The notes under the pieces: generated by a model
What the model saw: the letters and a program-made list of their open reading frames with translations, nothing else
What the model was told of the DNA's origin: nothing
Databases searched by the model: none
Assembly (NCBI GenBank): GCA_022457155.1
Contig: JAJGOT010000594.1
Span: 417,728-481,727, forward strand
DNA from: Cladopsammia gracilis
Lineage: Eukaryota > Cnidaria > Anthozoa > Scleractinia > Dendrophylliidae
DNA: 64,000 nucleotides
Reading direction: 5' to 3'
Part shown: piece by piece, positions 1 to 11,758 of the stretch
Position numbering within the stretch: the first letter of the stretch is position 1
Layout of the letters: each line of letters begins with the position of its first letter
Made by a program: the position numbers and the translations under genes

Positions 1-1539
1 ATGTATGAGAGCGTTTTCGAAATTTTTAGGGATGAAGTTTTGGGGATTATAAATACAGTGAAAAACATACTATCGACATAATTGGCTAATATCTAAAGAA
101 AATGATGCGCGATGGGGATGCAGTTTCATCTCGTAGTAGTTTGATTCCATTTGAAATGGGGTGTGAAAAAGTGACGGAGTTGCTTTGGCCGATTGCAAGA
201 AAGAAGGATTTGATTAGCGTGCGTTCAGCTGCTCTTGTTGCCATTTTTGTATGTAATTTGGTCTACGTCTACAAATGTGATGATAATTTGGAAACCGCGA
301 GATAAATTTTTTTAAAAATTTGACAATCTCGAGATTGGTCATCAATTTATATGGCCTGCAAGTTTCAAGGACATTGAAGATTTGCAAGGCAATAAAATAG
401 GGCCTCCAATGTACCAATTTTTTCCCGCAGAGTTTGTGTTTACAAGTGAGCGTCCTCATTATTCACGGGTATTGTTTTCAAGTTTCATATGCACGTGCAA
501 AACTTTACAAAAAAAATTTATTTGCATCGAACAGAACGCTCGATTGCTTTCCGAAGAATTTTCCGAAACATGCTAATAACTGGCTTGCGTTACGAATAGC
601 AATGACAACAGTACTGATGAAGACAACGTCGGAAACGTCACGTTTCATCAAGTGCCGGATGCAGAAATAACACATTTATGATTGTCTCACTCTGGTTATT
701 TGTTGCAATCGGCGTAGCATCTGTTCCTTATTTAGATATAAAATAGCGCAAAGCAGAATTCTCAGCTAAAATATAAAGTTGTCACGCTGTTCTTGCGTGT
801 GACATATTAAAGAAGCACTGTTTCTGCATTACGCTTATAAATTTCCAAATTGGGATATGTTCTTCTTGTCCTGTAATTTTAAAGAGACCCTCGGTATGGC
901 TGCATTACAGCGTAATAGCGCAAAATCGAGTGCGTAATGTTATTACAATTCTCAAGCCAGCTTTTAGCATATTTCGGAAAATTCTTCGGAAAGCAATCGA
1001 GCGTTCTGTTCCGATGCAAGTAAATTTTTTGCTAAAGTTTTGCACGTGCATATGAAACTCGAAAACAATACTCGTGAATAATGAGGACGCTCACTTGTAA
1101 ACACAAAATCTGCGGGAAAAAATTGGTTCATTGGAGGCCCTATTTTATTGCCTTGCATGTCTTCAATGTCCTTGAAACTTGCAGGCCATATAAATTGATG
1201 ACCAATCTCGAGATTGTCAAATTTTTAAAAAAATTTATCTCGCGGTTTCCAAATTATCACCACATTTGTAGGCGTAGACCAAATTACATACAAAAATGGC
1301 AACGAGAGCAGCTGAACGCACGCTAATCAAATCCTTCTTTCTCGCAATCGGCCAAAGCAACCCCCTCACTTTTTCACACCCCATTTCAAATGGAATCAAA
1401 CTACTATGAGATGAAACTGCATCCCCATCGCGCATCATTTTCTTTAGATATTAGCCAATTATGTCGATAGTATGTTTTTCACTGTATTTATAATCCCCAA
1501 AACTTCATCCCTAAAAATTTCGAAAACGCTCTCATACAT
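1..1539. mobile_element. Large foldback (inverted-repeat) element, arms about 595 bp
   Basis: Position n pairs with position 1540-n. The sequence from 1 to about 595 is the near-perfect reverse complement of about 945 to 1539, with no net indels. The non-paired centre is about 350 bp. Small open frames occur symmetrically in both arms (102-305 on + with 1235-1438 on -, and 382-576 on + with 964-1158 on -). They follow from the inverted repeat and I do not call them genes. The left arm is cut by the window edge, so the element may be longer. No transposase is visible. It could be a foldback transposon or an inverted segmental duplication. Confidence 0.85.
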
Positions 1540-1879
1540 TTCTTTCAAACTTTGTCCAGTTGATGCCCATGGTCTAATCAATTAGTCCACTAGCGGGTTT
1601 TACAAAAATTTCTCTTGATCTAGAGAAACTCCGCAACTTGTGAATTTCAGAGGATCACCATTCCGTTGCCATGGAAGCACCGATGTAAACAAATCCTATA
1701 CTCCCATAAAGTTCAGTGTATTGTGTGTTTGCATGCAAAGTGGCTTGTCTTTTTATGCACTACAACAAAAGATATGGCCCATTAAAATTGAAAGGGTGTG
1801 GACTTGAGAAATGGCCACGAGCCTCCTTAAATGGTTCTAAAGTTATAATCGTTCAAAAATAACTCGGGCACTTTCTGCT

Positions 1880-1960
1880 CCCTCAACCCCACCACCCCCC
1901 CTCTCCCCCCCCCCCCCCCTCCCCCCCGCCCACTCTCCCGGCTGAATAGGTTAAACAATA
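1880..1960. repeat. Poly(C)-rich tract ending in a TGAATAGGTTAA motif
   Basis: A C-rich tract (about 1889-1930) is followed by a gctgaataggttaa-type end. The same kind of end borders C or G tracts at about 10.5 kb and 48.9 kb, which suggests a decayed copy of that MITE family. Confidence 0.5.
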
Positions 1961-2040
1961 GTGGAATATGCAGATAACTCTTGCTATACCAGATGATAAG
2001 GACTTAAAAATAGAATGCATGATATGTTGTTGTAAAAAAA

Positions 2041-2194
2041 TCAGAAAACGGCAAACTAACCCTTACGGCAAGGCGATGATGGAGTAATCAAAAGAATAAA
2101 ACAAAATATATATATTCAAACAAATTTGCCCAACATTTCGGTTTGAAAACAAACCTTCTTTCCTTGCCGTAAGGATCAGTTTGCCGTTTTCTGA
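2041..2194. mobile_element. Short inverted-repeat element with 33-bp termini
   Basis: The segment 2041-2073 is the inverse complement of 2162-2194 with two mismatches. The two arms enclose about 88 bp. This is a MITE-like or snapback element with no coding capacity. Confidence 0.75.
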
Positions 2195-3270
2195 TTTTCT
2201 ACAAGTAATTATTGTACTGATCCAGGTCTACAATTGGGAGATCCGGCACCACTCAACGGTTTGTCGCTGTGGTCTTGCTGATATTTTATATTTTGAAATG
2301 TAGTTGCTTCGAGTTTTGATTGGTTCGTAGAATTATCTGCTGTGATTGAAAATAGTGGATTACTATCAATGGTAATTTTAGTTTTGTTAAAGACCGCTTC
2401 ATTATCAATTCGTTCACTTTAATCTCAAATTGTGCAAGAAACTTTCACCACCTCGAGGGATACAAATACTTTTACTGTGAATTTTTTATTTTTTTTTACT
2501 TCACCTGACATGCAGGTGAAATCCCTGTTTCATGTCCGTTTCGCGAAGCACAGTTAAATTTTATTCTTTTTCACTGCTTTGAAATTAATTCAACAAAAGC
2601 TTTTACAAAGCGTGCCCATTTCTTATGTACATGCAGGTGGTATTTTCACAAGGGAAGCTCGCTTACACTGTGTGTAATAACATTTCAGTTGTGAGTATTT
2701 AATAGCCCAGCATTTTTAAAGAGTAGAAACATACAAGAAGAAAGCACACAAATTAATATGAAAACTGACAACGACAACGTTTGAGGTCGCCTGATAAGCT
2801 ACGTTGATGAGGTAACATTGAAAAGAAGAATACATTAAATGATCCTTTTGTCGATGTTATGCTAAACAGTTTTTTGTAAGTACATTTTTAATATATGCAC
2901 TCATATATTTGACATATATGTGATATATTATGTGAAAAAAGCTATCGACAAAGAGAAATTTTATGTAGTTAGCGTTGTTTTTCCTCGAAGTTTAATTTCT
3001 AAAAAAGTAATACGATACTGCATATAGCTAACTTTTGACAATTTTCAGGACTACAATGTACCCTTGAATTTGCAGTTGTTATTTTACACTTTAAATTTTA
3101 TTCAAAGCTCCTTGTTTTGAAAATTTTAACTACGATGAAGCGGAGATACTTGTCAATGAAATCCAGAAACTATGGCGCATTGCCGATAATTGCCAATTAC
3201 AAGTCTAATATATAATTGTAAGCTTGGCCATTCTCACCAGACTCGATTTAAACTCATGTCTCATGAAAAA
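2195..3270. other. Intergenic stretch, no gene seen
   Basis: AT-rich DNA with frequent stops in all frames. About 2306-2360 resembles a degenerate piece of the MITE family that is intact at 8561-8844 (shared words such as tgcttcgagttttgattgg). Nothing else is recognised. Confidence 0.5.
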
Positions 3271-3570
3271 TTAACTTTTGCTTCGTTCCTTTCGTTTCTC
3301 TTTTGCATTTGTCTGGTGAACGAGGTAAGCAAATCCACAAACCATAATCCCAACAAATAAAAACAAAAATCCAAATACGAACAAGATAATTACTGTTTGT
3401 TGATCGATACGTACGCAATTGTAGTTCATTTTATCGGCCGCGCTACCGGCATTGTTGTTTCCTGCGCACTCAAACGCAAGAAGCAGAAAAATTATCGCTG
3501 GAAAGATGAAAAGTGTAGTTGTTACAAGAAGGCCACAGATGCTGAAGTCGAGTTTTTTACAACATCGCAT
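3271..3570 (-). CDS. Small two-transmembrane protein, paralogue of 11759-12064
   Basis: Function is unknown. From the ATG at 3570 the frame encodes 99 residues. It has a short N-terminus, a first hydrophobic segment (about residues 11-33, starting CGLLVTTTLF), a roughly 30-residue loop with two cysteines, a second hydrophobic segment (about 60-84), and a basic tail (KEKRKERSKS). The frame is open for about 25 more codons upstream, back to an in-frame TAG near 3645, so an upstream exon is possible. I chose the first in-frame ATG. The layout and several positions match the - strand ORF at 12064-11759: CGL, a Pro-x-Ile-Phe motif, one loop Cys, NCVR/YCVK, and GF-FL in the second helix. That similarity is the main support for coding. 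No known family is recognised. A small tetraspan-like or orphan membrane protein fits. Confidence 0.5.
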   Translation of the reverse strand: MRCCKKLDFSICGLLVTTTLFIFPAIIFLLLAFECAGNNNAGSAADKMNYNCVRIDQQTVIILFVFGFLFLFVGIMVCGFAYLVHQTNAKEKRKERSKS

Positions 3571-3644
3571 TTTGAAGTCTTCCACTTCCTTCTCGATCCT
3601 TCCCAGCGTTGTCGCGCTCCAGTTCAGCCGGTTCTTGTGTATCT

Positions 3645-5870
3645 ATTTCCCCGTTCCCGGCAATCAATATCCTTGAAATTGTTTTCCTTGCGGAGTATTA
3701 CGGTTTTGTTACCAATCACTTGTTCCACAGTTAACTGGTTTGCGAAGTCGTCCGGGTAAAATAGAGTTTCCCTCTGAATTGTTTTCTTGGTAGGGAGTTC
3801 AAAAATATTGAGTTAGTGATTTTCAAAAGCCATGTGTAATTTCTTCGCTCCACTTAGAAAAACTCGAAGCTTTAATGCCGACGAGTACATTAGACCAGAT
3901 CAATTTGTAATCTACAATTGAGGTCAGAGAAACAAGATTATAATGAAGGTTAAGCCGGGGGCGAATATCATTAAAAAAGCATTCACATTTACAAAGATGG
4001 CGCCAACCTCTACTGCATGCTAGTACCAGCTCAGCCGTGAGAATTTATCTGAAAAATCTAGAGACAGGATGAATTACGTTGTAACTTTGTCTGCATGTGG
4101 ACGAACTCCACGTAAAGTATGACCTTCTAAGGGCTCATTCGATTGACTGTATTCCGGAATAAGAATAAACATAATAGTCTGCGAATTATTTGTTCAGGCA
4201 CACGTTGCAGTATAAATCTGATAAAAAACGCTTACAATACAGTAAGAGGAAAATGTTTAGTACAGTATTCAATAAAATATTATACAATATTTTTTTAAAC
4301 AACTCACACAAGATCCTTACAGAAAAGGAAAAAGAAAATAATTTAAAAATAAAACTACATTATAATAATAGAAAAGAAAAACCAAAGAAAAAAAATTAAC
4401 AGATAGAATTCGTGAGTTTGCCGGAGCATCCAAATAGCTAGTATTCTAGTCACACTCCCAAATCCCGAACTGAAAATTAAACAGTAACGGTTTGTGACCA
4501 TTCTGATCTTCGTTCGTATTCTTATTCCGGAATACGTTAAATAAAAGCGATTCAGCCTTATTTTCCTGTGGCACGGTGGTACCACTAATTTTTACCTTTT
4601 TTTTTCTTTCGCACTATAAAAAGTTTGCATTTTCTGAATTCAGGGGACTTGAACTTAGATCAGGAATAGATTTTGGATCAGAAGACGCTAAGAATATGGC
4701 TAAGAATGGCTAAGAATAAAATTAGCTGCGTATTATTAAGTGTTTTTACGACTAATAAGTTATATATATATATGTTTATGTCCGGACATTACAAGAGCAG
4801 GTGTTCAAGAAGACGAAAAAATTAGCCAGAAAAAATTAAACTCTTTTTTTTTCTACTGAACAATGATCTAATTCTCCGATGCATAATGTGATTATGTGAT
4901 TATATCAGCAACAAAAGAATCGGGCATTTTTTTTTTCATTACATCTGCGATTTGCAAAAAGTAGTTATTTTAAGCCAGGGATTCTGATCGGCTGATTCGC
5001 AAATCGTTCAGTTTACATGCGTAGGTTTACTTATAAAATTATTCAATATCATTTACATAATTTTACTTTCTCTAAACGATCTGTTTATTTAAACGAACTG
5101 GAAACGACTTCTTGGACGATAGCTAGAAATAAAACACTACTTAACCTGTCACTGAGTTTTCAGTTAAATCTCACGTTTTAGGAACTAGTAATGGTAATCA
5201 ACAACGTAAATCATGTCATTTTCATATGTAAATACCACAAATTTTCAATTGAGTCAGATTGGACAAACCCCGTTTGATTTGATTAGAATCGAAGTTATTT
5301 AACATTTATCTGTGAAGTGGCATTAAGTTCCGGCTATTTTTAAGGGAAAAAATAGCAAATAACAAAGATAGTGATCATTAAAATACAAAAGCATAGTTTT
5401 TGTTGCGTTTACCTGTTCTAGGTTTAAGTCTTTTTCTTCTCTCTATTCTTTTTTTTTTACCTGAAACTTACCAGATGAGTAGCTTTTTGTTCCAGCGCGA
5501 ACAAAATCGCACATTTTAAGCAGTTCAACCGCTGAAAGAGTCGAGAGAAATATAATAAGTTGCATCGAGTCAAGCTTGTTCCCAGTACCTTCTGCACGTT
5601 TGGGAACGAGGTTGGCATCGAGTTTCACCGCGTTAAATGTCTGCGCATGCGTCAAAGCAAAACCATGTATGTGATAGAATCGAATTGAAACAGTAAACAA
5701 CTGTAAACACGGCAATAACATACTTCGCTTTAAAAAAGCTTGAAACGTTTTAAAGCTTTGAGCTCTCAAAGTAAAACTTTTAATATCTTTAACGGACTTT
5801 TCTTATTTTTTAAGTATGTCTTGTTCGTTTCGTCCAATGTTTTTGGTAATAAGAGCACTTTTTAATTGAG
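3645..5870. other. Intergenic stretch, no gene seen
   Basis: AT-rich, low-complexity DNA. The minus frame at 5769-5443 runs through a repeat-like segment (gggaacgaggttgg-type words also found at about 6950 and 16120), so I do not call it a gene. Confidence 0.5.
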
Positions 5871-5872
5871 AT

Positions 5873-6115
5873 GTCGAGCGGTAAACTTCGCAATTGCTTT
5901 GGTTTTGCATTGCTACGCTTTGTGATTGGCTAAAAAATCTCGCGCCACTTTCTCGACCAATCAGAAGTAAAACCAAAACCAATCGTGACTTGCTTGCACG
6001 CGTTTTCCCGCGCTTGGCGCCGACTGCATGTATTTGCTTCGAGTTCTGATTGGTTCATTGGATTGTCTACGTCCGCTGTGGGGGGAAGAGTGATTACTTT
6101 GGGTTTGGATAAAAG
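5873..6115 (-). mobile_element. MITE of the AGAGCGG family, inverted and decayed copy
   Basis: This stretch is the reverse-orientation relative of the intact element at 8561-8844. Shared words include ttagccaatcacaaagcgta (as its complement), the NF-Y-like CCAATCAGAAGTAAAACC block, and the GCGCGGGAAAACGCG core. The terminal repeats are degraded. Confidence 0.7.
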
Positions 6116-6117
6116 GC

Positions 6118-6514
6118 TCGTTTAAGGGCTCACTGACGTATATTTTCGGACCCGTTGCTAGGGACAGTAATGGCTATTTATTTTTATTAATTTTAATCGT
6201 TTACATACGGTCAAACTAAACCCAAAAATGACGTCATCAATCCACGCCCATAATCACTTGACCAATAACGAAAAAGTCTAAAAAATTTTATGTGTCGCAT
6301 TTTATCGGAAAATCGTTGACGGTGTTATGGTATTTATTCATTTTCCCATCATCGTAAGTATGGATTTCGTTTTTCCAAATGGTCTTGATAGCACAAGTGT
6401 TAATAATATTTTCAAAAATACTACCACACTTTTGATTTTGCGGAACATGTTTCGATGTTTCAAACATCATCATCAGTCATAGTGAGTGTTACAATAATTT
6501 TTAAAAAAATAGAC

Positions 6515-6560
<46 letters not shown>

Positions 6561-7130
6561 CTATTAATACAATGATTATTTGTAATGAAGTGTTCGTTAA
6601 AAGTATTTAAAATTCAAACTAACCAATAACATTATAGCAAAATAAACAAATGACAAAAGAAAAAAACGGTAAAAGTTAAAAATGCAATGATAAACTGGCA
6701 TGATCAACTTGTTTGTTAAGTTCAGGTTTCAAACTCTCAATATGAATATAATTTGAAAAATAGATTTTTTTAGAGAGATTTAAAATATTGATTTGTCCAT
6801 AAAAATTGTATTGAAAATGATTTCAATGGACGCATACTTAGTTATATTCCATATCCAGGTTAGATAAATGTAACATTGAAAAAGTTAGAGACTGCCAAGA
6901 ATTTAGGATTTTTCTGCAAACCGGAAGCAATCTGAAACGAGGGTACTGGGAACGAGGTTGAACCGGAAGTCATTTTACCAACGCATGCGCTATTCGTCTG
7001 ACCAGAGATCTGTGCTTTAGTGGGTTCTCGAGGGGATTTTCTGATTGGCTGTGGAAATGCCTGCGTCATTCACCGAAAATGATTTTTCACTTCCTTAGCA
7101 ACGCGCGAGAAATCCGTCCGTGAGCCTTTA
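6118..7130. mobile_element. Possible inverted-repeat element of about 1 kb
   Basis: The words cgtttaagggctcact (about 6119) and gtgagcctttaaacg (about 7120) are imperfect inverse complements flanking about 1 kb. Inside are an (AT)n tract at about 6517-6556 and a segment near 6430-6480 that reads like the end of a retroelement. No transposase is seen. This is a weak call based on short ends. Confidence 0.3.
6517..6556. repeat. (AT)n microsatellite
   Basis: About 20 uninterrupted AT dinucleotides. Confidence 0.95.
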
Positions 7131-7323
7131 AACGGTACCGTTGCAACATTTGCACCAACATTCATCCAGAATTTGTTGGACAGAATGTTGAAAAATGTTG
7201 AAAAATGTTGGAAGCTTGTCGTGTCAGTTCAACAAATTTGAATTGGCCAAACTTTCATCCAACATCCCTCCAACAATTCCTTTGTTTTTGAAAATGTTCA
7301 GTGGTTGACCATTGATCGTGTTA

Positions 7324-7724
7324 AGGCCCAGTCACACTATTGCGTATGAGAGAAACGTATGAGTTGCGTATGAAAATTCATAAAATAATTTTCATACGCA
7401 CAAAATTCCCTTGAAAATACAGCGTTTGACCAGCGTACTTGACCTATGGGTAACGTACCTCTAGCGTAACTCTCGCGTATTCAGCGTATGCCTAGCGTAT
7501 GTTTAGCGTATAAACCATACGTCCGAATACGCACAAAATTTTTAAGCATGCTTAAAATAAATTTTCTGCCTCGCCGTATGCCACCGTATGCGACCGTGCT
7601 TGAAATGTATACAACCTATGCCTAACGTACCCCTAGCGTATGTCAGCGTATACGAGCGTATGCAGAGTGATATTTTTCATACGCTGGCATACGCTAGTAC
7701 TATACGCAATAGTGTGACAGGGCT
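7324..7724. mobile_element. MITE with GCCC-GTCACACTATTGCGTAT termini and GCGTATG subrepeats
   Basis: The left end gtcacactattgcgtat and the right end atacgcaatagtgtgac are exact inverse complements over 17 bp. The interior is made largely of the short motif agcgtatg and its complement. TTA occurs next to both ends, which would fit a PIF/Harbinger-type target duplication, but the exact border is uncertain. Confidence 0.75.
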
Positions 7725-7771
7725 ATTACAGCTGTTTGAACGCTTCATTCAACATTTGTGCACATCAGGCG

Positions 7772-7943
7772 TTCCTTGTCGTTCCTAGTGCGTTCCTTGT
7801 GCGTTCCTAGTGCGTTCCTAGTGCGTTCCTAGTGCGTTCCTAGTGCGTTCCTAGTGCGTTCCTAGTGCGTTCCTTGTACGTTCCTAGTGCGTTCCTTAGT
7901 GCGTTCCTAGTGCTTTCCTCATTGTGCGTTCCTAGTGCGTTTG
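7772..7943. repeat. 11-bp minisatellite (gcgttcctagt)n
   Basis: About fifteen copies of gcgttcctagt, with a few ttgt or tagt variants and small indels toward the right end. Confidence 0.95.
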
Positions 7944-8560
7944 CAATTAATTTCTTTAATATATTGGCCTAATTGTTGGGCCGAAGTTAAAACCGGTGCT
8001 CTGAACGGCCTCCGCACAACCTTTATTTTTGCTTCAAACATTTGCTAAACTTTCATCTAACTCAGCTGTGTTGGACGGATGGTGGGAAAATGTTGTGGAA
8101 CCGTTAAACGGGCCGCTTTACGATACCCAATTGAAAATCATTGAAAACTGATCTAACAGCATAAATTCGAGGAATATAAAGTGCACCGATCGGCAACGTT
8201 TTTTCTTTAATAAAATGTCTTTCAATCAAATGTTTCAGTAAAGTTTGAAGGAATTTAAACGTTACAGATGCCAGTAAGTCTCTGAAGAGTGGTCGCTAAC
8301 AACAGCTTACTGAAAAACGAAACAGAAAAGCCCAGTTCGCGAATCCCAAAGGTGGTTGTGATCGCTTACGAGATCTTTTGATTACAGAGTTACTGAGAAT
8401 GGAAATGGGGTTTCATGAAGTTAGGAGAAGATTGGCCAAAGGCATTGCAAACTCTAACATAACAGCATGTACGGTTAGCTAGACTTCAGGAGGGGGAGGG
8501 GGGGGGGGCTCACCGAATACTACTATAATAGTGAAGTGAGCTCCCTGTATAAAGATTGTT

Positions 8561-8843
8561 AGAGCGGTTTTCAATTGAGTGTCGTAAAACCAAAACCAAA
8601 GTAATTACTCTGACCAATCACAGCAGTCGCAGACAATTCAATGAACCAATCAGAACACAAAGCAAATTCATGTCGCAGGCGCCAAGCGCGGGAAAACGCG
8701 TACAAGCAAGTAACGATTGGTTTTGGTTTTACTTCTGATTGGTTGAGAAAGTGGCGCGAGATTTTTTAGCCAATCACAAAGCGTAGTAATGCAAAACCAA
8801 AGCAATCACGAAATTACTTTCGATACTCAACTGAAAACCGCTC

Positions 8844-8844
<1 letters not shown>
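8561..8844 (+). mobile_element. Intact MITE with 20-bp AGAGCGGTTTTCA termini
   Basis: The left end agagcggttttcaattgagt and the right end actcaactgaaaaccgctct are inverse complements with one mismatch. The 284-bp body has no ORF. It carries repeated CCAAT/ATTGG words and a GCGCGGGAAAACGCG core. Decayed relatives are at about 5873-6115, 2306-2360 and 33445-33535. The minisatellite at 61364-61530 repeats its core. Confidence 0.85.

Positions 8845-8905
<61 letters not shown>
8845..8905. repeat. (ATT)n microsatellite
   Basis: About twenty ATT units directly abutting the right terminus of the MITE. Confidence 0.95.
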
Positions 8906-9179
8906 GCGCTCAAAACTGGAAAGCAGACAAGGACAGCTTATTTGGGATCGTAACCGCATCGTTGCTAAAACAAAATGCGACTCAGTGACACTTTACCTTT
9001 CCCATATATGCTGCTAGTCATTCTACAAAAAAGCTTAGTTTGGAAATTGATTATCAGTCACGCAACATGCATGTTACGTGCGGCAAACTGGGACGAGAGA
9101 AAGAACGGAGAACTGACCAATACCATCCTCTCCTTATATAAATATGAAAAGATTGCCCAAAGGCACTGAAACTTTGACA

Positions 9180-9916
9180 CGAGGTTGTGAGTTGATAGTT
9201 GAAAGGGGTTGATCACTTACCAGTGGCGCTAATTTAGACTCCATCGTAAGATAAGGGGGAGCGAGGGACCCCGGGGCCCCGAGTCCCCCGAGTCCCCCGA
9301 GCTTCCCGAGCACCCTTCCCCTAGATCCGCTACTACTTGTGAGAGTGGTCGCAGGCAGAGACCTGCACTTGGTTGAGCTGATTGTAACTTACAATTTTAA
9401 TTCCAAGTTTAAGATCGACTGAGAACTACATGGAACGAGGCGCAGGACGGCTGAGAATTCCCCGGATGGTAAGTATCACATGACCTTCTTTTCTACAAGT
9501 TCGACCTCATCCCCATGGCCTCCTCTGTATTCAAAATGGCGGCGCGTAGAAGCGCTGAACCAGGTCAGCATAAGATCCATCTCGAATTGTTCATTATTTC
9601 GACAACCTTGTTCAGCCGTTTCTTCTCGTCGTCATTTTAAACGAAGGAAGTCCCTGCAGGGTACGAGATTGTTACAAGTTTCGACCTGTGATGCAAGTTA
9701 AAGCTTGACATTTTTCTCTGAATAAAGTCATATTTTTTATTTGGATCAAGTCTTTTGTCCCGTACGGCGAAACTACGTGTCCTAAGCTAAACTCTAGTAA
9801 ACTATGAATTAATAATTGAACAATTTTACTTCGAGTTCAAATGAATAAAGTAATAAAAATCCTTTGATTACGATACGGATGCATGACGCTTAGCAAAGTT
9901 GTGATTTTATTTCTTT
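9180..9916. other. Intergenic stretch with weak short ORFs and no supported gene
   Basis: Two short candidates start with ATG in good context. The one at about 9430 has 13 codons followed by GTAAGT. The one at about 9519 (ATGGCCTCC) has about 41 codons. A possible AATAAA follows at about 9721. I found no matching splice partner or family, so neither is called. Confidence 0.4.
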
Positions 9917-10513
9917 TAACCCTATTCGGCCTGGCGGGGGGGGGGGGGGCACAAAGTGTCCGCGGTAACTTTAAACATTCATAACGTCTTTAATATGTAT
10001 TCAAACGCCATCAAACTTTGTGACTTTTCCTAAAATTTATCTGGCAACAATTTGATGTGACAATTTCTTGATCACGTGACTTGACGTTTCCATGGCAACA
10101 AGATTTTGACAGCCGAATTTTTGGAAATTTGCATATTTATACCTTTGAATGAAGAAAAACAATGTTTATTGGTAAAACTTTTGTATTTTTACGTCATTTA
10201 GCGTTTATTTATTGGTTTTGATTAATTTTGCGTCAATTTGGATGGTTTTAAAGAGGTTTTAAAAAATTCAGAAATCCAAGATGGCGGATCCAAGATGGCG
10301 GCCGTATAACTAATTACCTAATAACTACGTCATATGACGTCATCGCTCCATTGTGCGGACCGAAAAGGAGACAGTTTTGGACGTACTATGTACCCTCTAG
10401 GTTTCATTGTCATAGCCTTAATGTTCTTGAAGTTACGAGGGGGGGAGCACAATGTGCCCCCCCCCCCCCCCCAGGCTCAGGAACTCAAAAAAGCCCAGGC
10501 CGAATAGGCTTAA
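9917..10513. mobile_element. MITE of about 600 bp with CCTATTCGGCCTGG termini and G/C tracts
   Basis: The left end ccctattcggcctgg and the right end ccaggccgaataggc are inverse complements. A poly(G) run lies just inside the left end and a poly(C) run just inside the right, so the tracts are part of the inverted repeat. There is no ORF of note. The interior carries tandem ccaagatggcgg words. Confidence 0.7.
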
Positions 10514-11758
10514 TTGCTGCATTTACAAACCATCTCTTGATCTCTTGATGAAAGCATCGATAGATTACGTAAAATTGAAATACACTTTGTTTTTATTTAA
10601 TTTTTCAAAGCACAAAACAGTGTAAAAGAGGTCATTTTTCGGGGGTCAGGGATTTTAGTTTAGCACGAAGAACTATTCAAACAGATTATAGCCGAGTAAT
10701 TAAAAATTGACGGACTTGACGTGTGAGCCAAACATAATGAGAAATGTTTTCTTCATAAGTCTGACTTCCAAAGTGAACCATTAGTTTATATAAACATTGT
10801 CACATTCAAACATTATCATTACAGCTCTAAAGTGATAATGGTTGTTCTAAGATCAATACCTCCTGCAAAATACCCTTCGATATGCCGATAAAAGCGACTA
10901 AACTCTGACATTGTCAACAATTTTATCGCAAGGCAATGTTACCTTAATGCATTTAATTTTCGGCAGTATTACATTTCGCTCAAGCTATTACAACGGGGTA
11001 GTTTAAATTATGCAGAGAAAAAATTTATATATATATATAATATAAGGACATTGTATAAAATCGACGAGACAACAAACTATATATGCTGCACTCTGAATAT
11101 ATACGTTAAGGTTGCCTCGAGATCTCATATAGGTTTAAGTAAACTTGTGTTGATTTTTGCTCTAAATAGATATTAGGTCTCCAAACTTGAATTTTATGTT
11201 TTGGCATCAAACTTGTAGTGAATGCGCGTAACTTTACTTCTGTCGTAAATTTTTCGCGGTGTATTACTGTAGTTTGTTCGAGATGCAATAGTTCGCATAC
11301 GACTAACAGCAGAACTCGCAAAAATTTGCAAACATTTTTCTTGCACGAAAGCAAGTCATTAAGCGGAAAATAATAGAATTATTCCGTGCTGATAAAAGAA
11401 ATTGAAGAGTGCTTTTTTCCTGTGTGTATACATCACAGAGGTCTTTGTCTATTTAACATGATAGTTGGTACATACATAAAAACCCCTTTACTATATAAGC
11501 TTATATATAGTAGAAGCACAGAATTTTGATGATATTGTTTAGCCTCACAATTGTTTCAAATTCGATGATCAATTGGCAATTGGTAGAAACTAAATTACGA
11601 AACGGTCGCAGTTCACCGTATGTTCGATCGGCTCCCAGCATAAAATGCATATCTTGATTTGATATTTGATGTGATTATTGCATTTGATAAGGCAAAACTT
11701 CCGATTTCAAAAACCCACGTATACGTACACTCCGCCGGGTTTCCTTTCGTGGAGTCTG
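10514..11758. other. Intergenic stretch, no gene seen
   Basis: AT-rich with short AT microsatellite patches near 11023-11042. This is downstream of the minus-strand two-TM gene and may hold its 3' UTR, but I cannot point to a clear poly(A) signal. Confidence 0.4.

Larger units (their letters stand above)
7125..8112. mobile_element. Possible 1-kb inverted-repeat element enclosing a MITE and a minisatellite
   Basis: The left end (aacggtaccgttgcaacatt, about 7131) and the right end (aatgttgtggaaccgttaaa, about 8088) are imperfect inverse complements, and internal words such as aaactttcatc recur. The MITE at about 7324-7724 and the 11-bp minisatellite lie inside it. Confidence 0.4.

Noticed and set aside
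102..576. Small ORFs in the foldback arms, conserved between arms
   Set aside because: Conservation follows from the inverted repeat itself; no protein family and no splice or promoter support.
5443..5769. 108-codon minus-strand ORF
   Set aside because: It crosses dispersed repeat words and has no recognisable domain.
9430..9645. Possible first exons (ATGGAACGAGG... with GTAAGT, and ATGGCCTCC...)
   Set aside because: No downstream exon with a matching phase could be found, and the frames are very short.
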